Assembly (NCBI RefSeq): GCF_001705235.1
Contig: NZ_MCGV01000001.1
Location: 1,240,001-1,304,000, forward strand
DNA from: Clostridium pasteurianum
Lineage (GTDB): Bacteria; Bacillota; Clostridia; Clostridiales; Clostridiaceae
DNA length: 64,000 bases
Direction: 5' to 3'
Shown here one piece after another: positions 37,603 through 48,500 of this stretch. The notes beneath the pieces were generated by a model, which was not told the origin of the DNA, did not search any database, and saw only the letters and a list, made by a program, of their open reading frames with translations. How positions within the stretch are numbered: position 1 is the stretch's first letter; every line of letters begins with the position of its first letter. The position numbers and the translations under genes were made by a program.

Positions 37603-37787
37603 AATCAAATCATACATAACATAACCAATAATAAAGTTAATTCTTACAATATATTAAAAGTCTTATTAATGTAGAAAATATTTTATAAAACCTTTAATAT
37701 GTATGATTATAGAATAAGTAATATCTAAATTAAAAATAAATACAAATGCTATATATAGTCAATTGCATCTCCTATTTTACAACATTA
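37603..37787. other. AT-rich intergenic DNA after the hydrolase array
   Basis: No gene and no classical terminator is seen. It contains short AT-rich repeats only, and leads into the inverted repeat and promoter of the KAS III-like gene. Confidence 0.5.
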
Positions 37788-37851
37788 TTTTACATATAGT
37801 TCAAAAATTAGTTGATATTTTATTGAACTATATGTAAAAGTATGTTACAAT
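37788..37851 (+). promoter_or_regulatory. Inverted-repeat operator and promoter of the KAS III-like gene
   Basis: TTTTACATATAGTTCAA (37788-37804) is repeated exactly inverted at 37823-37839, with an 18-nt loop. The right arm begins with TTGAAC, which is spaced exactly 17 nt from TACAAT (37846-37851), a good sigma-A promoter, about 70 bp before the ATG at 37922. A regulator bound to the repeat would cover the -35 box. Confidence 0.65.
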
Positions 37852-37921
37852 ATATATACAATTAGGTAATTTTTTATAATTAATGGTATTTTCTAATTGA
37901 ATAGTGATAGAGGTGTAATAA

Positions 37922-38926
37922 ATGAAAAATCATAATGCTGTTATTAAAGATATTGCTTATTATCATCCTGACAACGTGGTAGATAATGAGTACTTCATAA
38001 AACACTTTGATGCACAAGGTGTAGATATTAGGCATTTATTAAAAAGCTTTGGTAGAAGATCACGTTACCTTTCAAATGATCCTAATGAGAACGTATTAAC
38101 CATGGGTGTTAAAGCATCTCAAATTCTGCTTAAAAAAGTTAATATCAATCCAAAAGAATTAAATTTAATAGTTTTTTCGTCAATAACTACAGAATATTTT
38201 TGTCCAACCACAGCAGCCAAAATTCATGAATTTATTGGTGCCGGTCAAAAATGTTCTGTTTATGATTTAAACGCCGATTGTGCAGGCATGCTTGTAGCCT
38301 TAGATCAAGTAAGTCACTGCATGAGAGATAATTCTCTTTTAAAATATGCACTTATAATTGGTTCAGAACAAATAAGTAAATACGCAAAATTCAATGATCC
38401 TATACCTTATGCAAACTTAGGTGACTGCAGTTGTGCAATTATTTTAGAAAATACATCTAATACAGATAGTGGATTTATAGATTCCGATTCATATACAAAT
38501 ACATGTATGCATGATAAAGTTGTACTACCTCCTAAAGGAACTTCTTCCCTTATTAATAATAAAAACATTAAAGAAGAAGACAAGTTAATACAATGGTTAC
38601 CTGCCAGCTTAAAAGGTGCGTTTAATAGTGCTATAATATCAATAAATGAACTACTTTCTAGAAACAATCTTACTACAAATGATATAAAAAAATATTTTTT
38701 GTCACAATTTTCTCAAAAAAGTATTGTGAAAATGTGCAATCAGTTAGGTGAAGATATTAAAAAATTTGCATACATTGGAGATGAATTTGGTTATACTGGT
38801 ACAACAAGTCCACTTTTAGCATTTGCAAAAACCGTTGAGGAAGATGAATTAAAAAAAGGTGATTATGTTTTATTTTGGACGGTAGGATCTGGATTTACTT
38901 GCAAATGCATATTATATAGATATTAA
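37922..38926 (+). CDS. KAS III-like (FabH fold) enzyme lacking His/Asn
   Basis: The 334-residue thiolase-fold protein resembles 3-oxoacyl-ACP synthase III. The acyl-accepting cysteine is present at 120 (LNADCAGM), and SSITTEYFCPTTAAKI and YANLGDCSCAII match the family. Yet the two residues FabH needs for decarboxylating malonyl-ACP are missing: the PHQAN histidine aligns with Ser261 (LSQFSQKSI) and the GNTS asparagine with Tyr291 (FGYTGTTSP). It is therefore unlikely to be the housekeeping FabH; acyl transfer to an alcohol or amine, or a non-decarboxylative condensation, is more plausible. ATG 37922 follows GAGGTG. It has its own promoter and probable operator. A gene of this type beside lipase-like and chemoreceptor genes is also found, from memory, in C. 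acetobutylicum. Confidence 0.85.
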   Translation: MKNHNAVIKDIAYYHPDNVVDNEYFIKHFDAQGVDIRHLLKSFGRRSRYLSNDPNENVLTMGVKASQILLKKVNINPKELNLIVFSSITTEYFCPTTAAKIHEFIGAGQKCSVYDLNADCAGMLVALDQVSHCMRDNSLLKYALIIGSEQISKYAKFNDPIPYANLGDCSCAIILENTSNTDSGFIDSDSYTNTCMHDKVVLPPKGTSSLINNKNIKEEDKLIQWLPASLKGAFNSAIISINELLSRNNLTTNDIKKYFLSQFSQKSIVKMCNQLGEDIKKFAYIGDEFGYTGTTSPLLAFAKTVEEDELKKGDYVLFWTVGSGFTCKCILYRY

Positions 38927-39032
38927 TTTAACACTTTATTCTAGCTAAATTAAACTGTACATGTTCATATCTAAAAAAGTCCTAGCTATATAAAAATTAA
39001 TAAATCAATACATTTTTACAATTACTTAATTC

Positions 39033-39140
39033 CTTCTTTACTAGAAATAAAACCAATCATACACTTCAAATTAGCTTTATTCCTAGTAAAAAGGAAGTGC
39101 TCACAACAACAAAAAGCTTATCCCTGCAACACTTCCTCTT
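39033..39140. terminator. Double-hairpin bidirectional terminator region
   Basis: TTTACTAGAAATAAA (39037-39051) pairs with TTTATTCCTAGTAAA (39076-39090), one mismatch. Immediately after, GGAAGTG (39093-39099) pairs with CACTTCC (39130-39136). On the minus strand the second hairpin is followed by TTTTT, giving a terminator for the chemoreceptor gene; on the plus strand it can serve the KAS III-like gene. Confidence 0.65.
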
Positions 39141-39224
39141 ATTTTTCAATTTTAAATTTTAATAAAAATAAAGTATTATTTTGTATGTAACCTAATCATT
39201 AAAAAATACTTATTGCAAAAACTA

Positions 39225-40058
39225 CTATAACTTTTCTGTAAGTTTCAGCAATCTTTCAGCTGATTCATTAACGTTTTCACTAGTTGATGATAATTCTTCT
39301 GCTTGAGCCGCTTGATTTTCGCTTGCATTTGTAAATGTACTTATAAATTTCAACATAGAATTTATATCATCTTTAATTGTTCTCAAACTACTACCAATAT
39401 CAACAACCGAAGTCTTACTTTGCGTCGCAAGCTTACGTATTTCCTGTGCAACAACATTAAATCCTTTGCCTTGATCACCTGCACGTGCAGCTTCTATAGC
39501 GGCATTTAACCCCAACATATTGGTTGTATTTGAAATTTGTGTTATATATTCCAAAATATCATCCATCTTTTTTATTCCTTGTGACGATTTATTTGCTAAT
39601 TCACTTATACTATGGCTATTTGCGGATAACTCTTCTGCTGAACCTGCCATTTCTTGGGCAGAGGCTGTTAACTGCTCTGCAAATCCTTTTAAATTATTTG
39701 CCATTTCAACAATATTGCACTCTCTTTCCTGTGAGACTGAATAAACTAATGTACCTAAAGCATTCCCTGTACTTTTATTAATGATAGGTATAACTGTACT
39801 AATTACAGGAAATCCAAACGTTTCTTTAGGAAACTTTTTTACTATAGTAGTTCTAGTATTTATAGCTTTTGATGCTGCCCCATTGTCAGGAAGTTCTTGC
39901 CCATTTACTACATTAACCTTAAAAGTTTTTGGTTGCTTAACCAGCAAAAATCTTTCCTTATCCGTTAATAATACTACTGGATCAGAAGTAAAAAGAAGTG
40001 GCAATATGTCAAACACATTTTTTATTGATTGAAAATATTCATCATCACTTAACTCCAT
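39225..40058 (-). CDS. Soluble methyl-accepting chemotaxis-like protein
   Basis: The 277-residue receptor has no membrane helix. Residues about 1-112 form a small cytosolic sensor-like domain (PAS/Cache-like appearance, with [16 protein letters not shown] and GTLVYSVS), and 113-277 a shortened MCP signalling helical hairpin with the highly conserved tip [20 protein letters not shown]. The signalling region is too short for the long methylated arms of classical receptors, so it may be non-adapting or act outside flagellar control. ATG 40058 lies 7 nt after GGGGTG; the ATG at 40064 is close but less well spaced. It converges with the KAS III-like gene, whose product could supply its ligand (inference). 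Confidence 0.85.
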   Translation of the reverse strand: MELSDDEYFQSIKNVFDILPLLFTSDPVVLLTDKERFLLVKQPKTFKVNVVNGQELPDNGAASKAINTRTTIVKKFPKETFGFPVISTVIPIINKSTGNALGTLVYSVSQERECNIVEMANNLKGFAEQLTASAQEMAGSAEELSANSHSISELANKSSQGIKKMDDILEYITQISNTTNMLGLNAAIEAARAGDQGKGFNVVAQEIRKLATQSKTSVVDIGSSLRTIKDDINSMLKFISTFTNASENQAAQAEELSSTSENVNESAERLLKLTEKL

Positions 40059-40064
40059 ATTCAT

Positions 40065-40429
40065 TCACCCCAATCAATTTTTGTTACATCCCTAATTTTT
40101 TATTTACATATACTTACTTAAAAGTATACTACATACTCTATTATATATTAATATGGCATATTTTACAATAATCAGTTGTATATATAATTTATTGTAAGTA
40201 CTACTTAATTTTTTCTACATTTATATTTATATTTATATTTATTAAATTTCAATACACTATATGAATATATTTTTTTGATTTATTGTTTCAGAAATTTTTA
40301 TAATTGCCAATATATTTATTTTTTCTAACAAACGTGATATAAAAATTATTACAGTAACATTAAACATATATGTAAAGAATTAAATTAATATTCTAAGAAA
40401 TTTGTCTCTATTTTAAATTAATTCGCAAA
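40065..40429. other. AT-rich intergenic region upstream of the chemoreceptor gene
   Basis: This is very AT-rich sequence with no coding potential and no clear inverted repeat. It presumably contains the chemoreceptor promoter on the minus strand, but I cannot place it convincingly. Confidence 0.4.
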
Positions 40430-40660
40430 AAAACTTCTACAGCCACCACTCTATCTGTTAGCTATCTTATTTGCTCCCTTTCGTTGGCTCACTCGTAAAC
40501 GGGTCAATATATTCTTTTATACTTATTTGTTTTGAGATTGTCAGTCGTTTTCATTCTATCATAGGTTTTTTTCTGTTCAGAGCTAAAGCCATTTTATCCA
40601 CTGGTATAGCCAGTGGTTTTCAACGCAATTTAAAAAGCTATATCTGCACTAAATGCTAAT
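40430..40660. mobile_element. Possible insertion-sequence remnant with CCACTGG hairpin
   Basis: This stretch is compositionally unlike its AT-rich flanks and contains the hairpin CCACTGG-TATAG-CCAGTGG (40598-40616), reminiscent of subterminal hairpins of IS200/IS605-type elements. Minus-strand frames give broken peptide pieces (for example ISIKEYIDPFTSEPTKG, then a stop, with IANR in the next frame). No transposase is recognisable, so the assignment is weak. Confidence 0.3.
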
Positions 40661-40679
40661 ATAGCTTTCTTATTATTTT

Positions 40680-42479
40680 CTACTTCCCTTTTATCTCCTC
40701 AATACATCCCTTAATGAGTTCAATTATCCTATTCATAGACTCCACATACAAACTGCAAACCTCCTTGTTTCTAAGGGCATATTTAATACCTCTTTGTCTT
40801 GGGCTATCACTTGAATTTTCAACTAATTCCCTATCATTAACAATCTTTTTAAGTGGAGAAAGTGCAAGTATATTTATAAGAGAATTTATATGAGTTTTTC
40901 CTTCAGACACTTTGTCAATTTCTGAAAATTCACTTACTGCTTTTCTTATATCTATTTTCATATTTCCCTTATTAAATTCATATATTTTTTTGCACAGTTC
41001 AATTCCTCTTTCATATTGAGACCTAGTAAATACAATTTCTTCTTCAATTTTCATAAGTTCATGTACTACTTTATATTTGTCAATTTCTTCTTGCGGCGTA
41101 TACGACTTTTTCAAAATTTCAAAAGCTCGTATATCTTCTTTACAAAGTTTCTTTAGGGTTTCTTCTAATGGTGCCACTTTAATACCCTTTATTTTAGCTC
41201 CACCTTCAGTACAATTTATAAAATTAACTTGGTTATTAAGTGCTATATATTTTTCCAGCCATTCCTTAAAATTTTGAAATGACAAATTGCTTAAAACCTT
41301 TTTACCATAATTGCCTTCTACATAAAACATATCATTTCTGTTATCAACATTATTATATTCATATTTAGAACCCGAAAAATCATCATGCACCTTATTATCT
41401 GTAAATGCAAGATCCTGTCCAATAAACAACACATTTTTACACCCTGTATAGACAGCAATCATTGTACATAGATGAGCAACTGATGATACACTCAAAAACT
41501 TTTCATATCTATTTTCAGTTATCTTGTTCATAAATTCATTTAACAGTACAGTACAAAACATATTACTTCCATCTAATTTCCTTACAGTTTTAGGATTAGC
41601 ATGTTCAGTACTTATAAAAAATAAACCTTTATCAAAAGAATTTTTAGTAAATTCATATACTATATCTAGACTATCTATTATACAAACAAAATGTGGTATT
41701 ATTCCTTCAGACCTCATATAATCTAAATTTCTAGCTCCTGTGATAACCACTATCTTATCATTATATTCCTTTAAATAATGCAAATTTTTACTTAATGAAG
41801 GTCCAGAAGAAACCACAACAGCAGTCTTACCCTTAAACACATTTTTTATATTCCTAATATCATTTGCTTTAATCATATATGGTATATTACTAAAAGTAGC
41901 TTTAAGTATGTTTTCTGATATAATATCAAGTGTGTTTTTGTTTACAATAGCATTATTAAACGCTTTTTTTACTCCCTCAATACAGCAGTTTACAAATTGC
42001 TCGTCAATTTCCCTGTATCCGGGACAAATTATTACATCCACAGCATTTGAAAAAAACAAACTCTTTATATTACTTTCAAAAACATCATCTACGCTGTTTG
42101 CATCACAAAGTTCAATGTTTATATTATCATTATTTAGTACATCACACATATCGCTTGCACTTAATGCACAGTCTAATATTGAAGTATTGTTTTCTAATAC
42201 TATAAGCTTACTGCCCCCTATAGAATCTAAAATTTTTCTTACACAGTTCCCCATTCCAAAGCCTATTAATATGTATACCTTATTATTGTCTTTTATTTTA
42301 CCTGCAAATTCATCTATTCTTTTGTCTTCATAGTCAAAATATAGCAATTTTCCACCCTTCTCTAAAACTCCAACATTGCCATTTTCAATTTTAATTCTTT
42401 CACCATCATCTTGCCCTAATTTTATATCTATTTTGTGCTTTTTCTTTAATAAAGCTACGTTATTGCTATGAAACTCCAT
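40680..42479 (-). CDS. Maf/DUF115-type glycosyltransferase-like protein
   Basis: The 599-residue protein matches the motility-accessory-factor/DUF115 family (6-hydroxymethylpterin pyrophosphokinase MptE-like core). Landmarks are the N-terminal YILIGFGMGNC, the central KTAVVVSSGPSLSKN, then VVITGARNLDYM, PHFVCIIDS, FISTEHANP and LFIGQDLAFTDNKVH. In flagellated bacteria such proteins transfer nonulosonic (pseudaminic/legionaminic) acids to Ser/Thr of flagellin. Here no flagellar or sugar-biosynthesis gene is in the window. The gene lies directly downstream of the giant Ig-repeat gene on the same strand, suggesting that protein as substrate (inference). ATG 42479 follows GAGGTG by 5 nt; the longer frame upstream has no such site. 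Confidence 0.82.
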   Translation of the reverse strand: MEFHSNNVALLKKKHKIDIKLGQDDGERIKIENGNVGVLEKGGKLLYFDYEDKRIDEFAGKIKDNNKVYILIGFGMGNCVRKILDSIGGSKLIVLENNTSILDCALSASDMCDVLNNDNINIELCDANSVDDVFESNIKSLFFSNAVDVIICPGYREIDEQFVNCCIEGVKKAFNNAIVNKNTLDIISENILKATFSNIPYMIKANDIRNIKNVFKGKTAVVVSSGPSLSKNLHYLKEYNDKIVVITGARNLDYMRSEGIIPHFVCIIDSLDIVYEFTKNSFDKGLFFISTEHANPKTVRKLDGSNMFCTVLLNEFMNKITENRYEKFLSVSSVAHLCTMIAVYTGCKNVLFIGQDLAFTDNKVHDDFSGSKYEYNNVDNRNDMFYVEGNYGKKVLSNLSFQNFKEWLEKYIALNNQVNFINCTEGGAKIKGIKVAPLEETLKKLCKEDIRAFEILKKSYTPQEEIDKYKVVHELMKIEEEIVFTRSQYERGIELCKKIYEFNKGNMKIDIRKAVSEFSEIDKVSEGKTHINSLINILALSPLKKIVNDRELVENSSDSPRQRGIKYALRNKEVCSLYVESMNRIIELIKGCIEEIKGK

Positions 42480-42513
42480 TTTAACACCTCTTATATTTAG
42501 TTTACAATATGGA

Positions 42514-42546
42514 GAAAGAATTGACCATATAAAGATCAATTCTTTC
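42514..42546 (-). terminator. Hairpin between the Ig-repeat giant gene and the Maf-like gene
   Basis: GAAAGAATTGA (42514-42524) pairs perfectly with 42536-42546 across an 11-nt loop. It lies 13 nt after the giant gene's stop but has no T tract, so it may attenuate rather than end transcription, letting some transcripts read into the glycosyltransferase gene. Confidence 0.55.
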
Positions 42547-42558
42547 CCTAGTCAAATC

Positions 42559-45500
42559 CTATTGTTCAGTCTTGAAGTAAAATCTATATTGATTATTTAT
42601 ATTTTGATCAACATTCAATATTGGATTACCTTCAACATCTGTTACGCCCTTTATCACTACTGTATATATTTTACCTTTCTGAAGTACATTTGCATTTGGT
42701 TTTATTATTATATTCTTTTTGTTCCAAGGCTCACTTACAGAATATGCACTTTCAGATATTGGCGTACTGCTTCCATATTCATATATTTTCACTGTATCCT
42801 GAGACACATTACTAAGTCCATCTTCTTCATCACTATATCCAGCATCTACAATGAAGCCACCATAACTTCCATCTGTTTTTATGTCCGTTATTAATGCTCC
42901 AGCATCTATAGATGAACCTGTATTGTTTACACCTGAATCACTTTTATTTATTGTGAGCTTTGGTGCCGGTCCTGTTGTAAAATTTACAGTCTGTGGATTA
43001 CTTACTATATTTCCTGATGCATCTGTTACATTTCCTACACTTAACTTATATACACTATTTGACATAAAGTTAGCCAAATTAAAGCCAGACATTGAATTTA
43101 CTATTATCTTATCCTTTCCATTTCCATTAGGATCACTATCATCTATAAATTCTATTCCCTTATTACCATATCTATCCTGCTGTGATAAATCTATAGTTAC
43201 TTCTCTTCCTGTATCCTTATCTATTCGAGTTAATTTCACAAGATCATTTGCCAAATTTCCTATTCCTGCATATACAGAACTTCCTGCTGCATTTTTCTTT
43301 ATAACATCTTTATCGTTAAACTCTATAACTATACTGTTGTCATTATAAGATACATTCTTATCTCCATCTTTTACTTGCGTAAGTGAATATAAATTTCTAT
43401 AATAATCACTTGCAGTATAAAATTTACTTATACTTGGTGCCAATGTATCCTCTGTTTGAAAATAGAATCTATATTGACTGTTTACACCATTATCTTGATT
43501 TTGTATTGGATTACCTTCCTCATCTGTTACGCCGTTTACTACAACTGAATATATCATACCTTTTTGAAAGCTGTTTGCAGTTGGTTTTATTATTATCTTA
43601 TTTTCATTCCAAGACTCACTTACAGAATATGCACTTTGAGGAAGCGGTGTATTACTGCCATATTCATATATCTTTACTGTGTCCTGTGATACATTTTTGA
43701 GTCCATCACTCTTATCACTGTAACCTGCATCCACAACAAATCCACTGTAACTTCCATCTGTTCTTATATCTGTTATTAATTGTCCTGCATTTATGGATGA
43801 TCCTGAATTAGTTACTCCTGAATCGTCCTTATTTATTGTAAGTGTCGGTGCCGGTCCTGTTGTAAAGTTTACCTCCTGTGGATTACTTACTACATTTCCT
43901 GACGCATCCGTTATATTTCCTACACTTAGCTTATACACACTATTTGGCATGAAGTTAACCAAATTAAAGCCAGACATTGAATGCACTATTATTTTATCTT
44001 TTCCATTACCAATTGAATCACTATCATCTATTAATTGTACTCCTTTATTGCCATATCTATCCTGCTGTAATAGATCGATAGTTACTTCTCTTCCTGTATC
44101 CTTATCTATTCTTGTTAATTTTACAAGATTATTTGGTAAAGTTCCTATTCCTGCATATACAGAGCTTCCTGCTGCATTTTTCTTTATAACATCTTTATCA
44201 TTAAACTCTATAATTATGCCATTATCGTTTTGATGTACATTTTTTTCATTATTATTAAGCTCATTCTGGTCATTTATATAACTTCCTTGAAAATTATCAA
44301 AAGTATAAAATTTATTTATACTTGGTGCTGCTGTATCTCCAGTCTGAAAATAAAATCTATATTGATTGTTTGTGCCATTGTCAGTGTTAGTTATTGGATT
44401 TCCTGCACTATCTGTTACTCCGTTTATTACTACCGAATATATTTTATCCTTTTCAAGTTTATTTGCAGCTGGTTTTACTGTTACTTTCTTCTTATCACTT
44501 GAAAGATTTACAGTATAATCATCTTGTGAAAGAGGCGTATTACTTCCATATTCATATACCTTTACTGTATCCTGTGATACGTTCTTAAGTATATCATCCT
44601 CATCACTGTAACCTGCATCTACAACAAATCCACTGTAACTTCCATCTGTTCTTATGTCTGTTATTAATTGTGCTGCATTTATAGATGATCCTGTATTAGT
44701 TACTCCTGAATCGTCCTTATTTATTGTAAGTGTCGGTGCCGGTCCTGTTGTAAAGTTTATCTCCTGTGGATTGCTTACTACATTTCCTGATGCATCTGTT
44801 AAGTTACCTACACTTAACTTATACACACTATTTCCCATGAAGTTAACCAAATTAAAACCAGACATTGAATTTACTATTATCTTATCTTTTCCATTTCCTT
44901 TAGGATCACTATCGTCTATAAGCTCTATTCCCCTATTACCATATCTGTCCTGCTGTGATAAATCAATAGTTACTTCTTTTCCCGTCTTATTATCTATCCT
45001 TGTTAGTTTTACAAGATCATTTGGTAAAGTTCCTATTCCTGCATATATAGAGCTTCCTGCTGCATTTTTCTTTATAACATCTTTATCATTGAACTCTATT
45101 ACCAAATTATTGTCATCAATTCTTACATTTTTATCTCCATCTTTAATAACACCATCTTCACCATATAGATGTCCATTACCACCCCAGCCTTCATGAATTT
45201 CACTTATACTTGGTGCTACTGTATCTGCTGTTTCAAAGTAAAATCTATACTGATTGTTTGTACCATTATCCGTATTATTTATTGGATTTCCCACACTATC
45301 TGTTACTCCATTTATTACTACCGAATATATTTTATTCTTTTCAAGTTTATTTGCAGCTGGTTTTACTGTTACTTTCTTCTTATCACTTGAAAGATTTACA
45401 GTATAATCATCTTGCGAAAGAGGTGTATTACTTCCATATTCATATACCTTTACTGTGTCCTGTGATACGTTTTTAAGTATATCTTCTTCATCGCTATTGC

Positions 45501-48500
45501 CCGCATCCACAACAAATCCACTGTAACTTCCATCTGTTCTTATGTCTGTTATTAACGCTCTAGCATCTATGGATGAACCTGTATTGGTTATACCTGAATC
45601 ATCCTTATTTATTGTAAGTGTCGGTGCCGGTCCTGTTGTAAAGTTTACCTCCTGTGGATTACTTACTACATTTCCTGATGCATCCGTTATATTTCCTACA
45701 CTTAGCTTATACACACTATTTGGCATGAAGTTAACCAAATTAAAGCCAGACATTGAATGCACTATTATTTTATCTTTTCCATTACCAATTGAATCACTAT
45801 CATCTATTAATTGTACTCCTTTATCACCATATCTATCCTGCTGTAATAGATCGATAGTTACTTCTCTTCCTGTATCCTTATCTATTCTTGTTAATTTTAC
45901 AAGATTATTTGGTAAAGTTCCTATTCCTGCATATACAGAGCTTCCTGCTGCATTTTTCTTTATAACATCTTTATCATTAAACTCTATAATTATGCCATTA
46001 TCGTTTTGATGTACATTTTTTTCATTATTATTAAGCTCATTCTGGTCATTTATATAACTTCCTTGAAAATTATCAAAAGTATAAAATTTATTTATACTTG
46101 GTGCTGCTGTATCTCCAGTCTGAAAATAAAATCTATATTGATTGTTTGTGCCATTGTCAGTGTTAGTTATTGGATTTCCTACACTATCTGTTACTCCGTT
46201 TATTACTACCGAATATATTTTATCCTTTTCAAGTTTATCTCCAGTTGGTTTTACTGTTATTCTTTTCTTATCATCTGACAGATTTACAGTATAATCATCT
46301 TGCGAAAGAGGTGTATTACTTCCATATTCATATACCTTTACTGTATCCTGTGATACGTTCTTAAGTATATCATCCTCATCACTGTAACCTGCATCTACAA
46401 CAAATCCACTGTAACTTCCATCTGTTCTTATGTCTGTTATTAATTGTGCTGCATTTATAGATGATCCTGTATTAGTTACTCCTGAATCGTCCTTATTTAT
46501 TGTAAGTGTCGGTGCCGGTCCTGTTGTAAAGTTTATCTCCTGTGGATTGCTTACTACATTTCCTGATGCATCTGTTAAGTTACCTACACTTAACTTATAC
46601 ACACTATTTCCCATGAAGTTAACCAAATTAAAACCAGACATTGAATTTACTATTATCTTATCTTTTCCATTTCCTTTAGGATCACTATCGTCTATAAGCT
46701 CTATTCCCCTATTACCATATCTGTCCTGCTGTGATAAATCAATAGTTACTTCTTTTCCTGTCTTATTATCTATCCTTGTTAATTTCACAAGGTCATCTGA
46801 TAGATTTCCTATTCCGGCATATATAGAGCTTCCTGCTGCATTTTTCCTTATAACATCTTTATCATTGAACTCTATTACCAGATTATTGTCATCAATTCTT
46901 ACATTTTTATCTCCATCTTTAATAACACCATCTTCACCATATAACTGTCCATTACCGCCCCAGCCTTCATGAATTTCACTTATACTTGGTGCTGCTGTAT
47001 CTGCTGTTTCAAAGTAAAATCTATACTGATTGTTTGTACCATTATCCGTATTATTTATTGGATTTCCTACACTATCTGTTACTCCATTTATTACTACCGA
47101 ATATATTTTATTCTTTTCAAGTTTATCTCCAGTTGGTTTTACTGTTATTCTTTTCTTATCATCTGACAGATTTACAGTATAATCATCTTGCGAAAGAGGC
47201 GTATTACTTCCATATTCATATATCTTTACTGTATCCTGTGATACATTTTTGAGTCCATCACTCTCATCGCTGTAACCTGCATCTACAACAAATCCACTGT
47301 AACTTCCATCTGTTCTTATGTCTGTTATTAATTGTGCTGCATTTATAGATGATCCTGTATTAGTTACTTCTGAATCGTCTTTATTTATTGTAAGTGTCGG
47401 TGCCGGTCCTGTTGTAAAGTTTACCTCCTGTGGATTGCTTACTACATTTCCTGATGCATCTGTTAAGTTACCTACACTTAACTTATACACACTATTTCCC
47501 ATGAAGTTAACCAAATTAAAACCAGACATTGAATTTACTATTATCTTATCTTTTCCATTTCCTTTAGGATCACTATCGTCTATAAGCTCTATTCCCCTAT
47601 TGCCATACCTATCCTGCTGTGATAGATCAATAGTTACTTCTTTTCCTGTCTTATTATCTATCCTTGTTAATTTCACAAGGTCATCTGATAGATTTCCTAT
47701 TCCGGCATATATAGAGCTTCCTGCTGCATTTTTCCTTATAACATCTTTATCATTGAACTCTATTACCAAATTATTGTCATCAATTCTTACATTTTTATCT
47801 CCATCTTTAATAACACCATCTTCACCATATAACTGTCCATTACCGCCCCAGCCTTCATGAATTTCACTTATGCTTGGTGCTACTGTATCTTCTGTTTCAA
47901 AGTAAAATCTATACTGATTGTTTGTACCATTATCCGTATTAACTATTGGATTTCCTGCTTGATCTGTCACTCCATTTATTACCACTGAATATATTTTATT
48001 CTTTTGAAGTGCATTTGCAGTTGGTTTTATTAATATATTCTTTTTATCTTCGGTTAGACTTACTTCATATGAATTCCTTTCTATAGGCGTGATGCTGTCT
48101 TTCTCATATATCTTTACTGTATCCTGTGATACATTTCTAAGCTCACCTTTATTAGCATAAGTATAGCCTCCAAGCTCTGCTTCATCCCTACCATAAGTAT
48201 AATCTCCACTTACAACAAAACCACTATAGCTGCCATCTACATTTACATCAGTTATCAATTTTCCACCATCAATTGATGATGCAGTACTTTTTATATTGGA
48301 TTTGTCACTGTTTAGTGAAAGTATTGTAGCTGGATCTGTTGTAAAATTAATCTCCTGTGGATTACTTAAAATATCACCTGATGAATTAGTTATATTTCCT
48401 ATAGTTAATTTATATTTACTATTTAAATTAAAGTAGCATACATCTTCCCCATCACTCAAAGCATTATTATTTATTATTATTTTATCATGTCCATTTCCCA

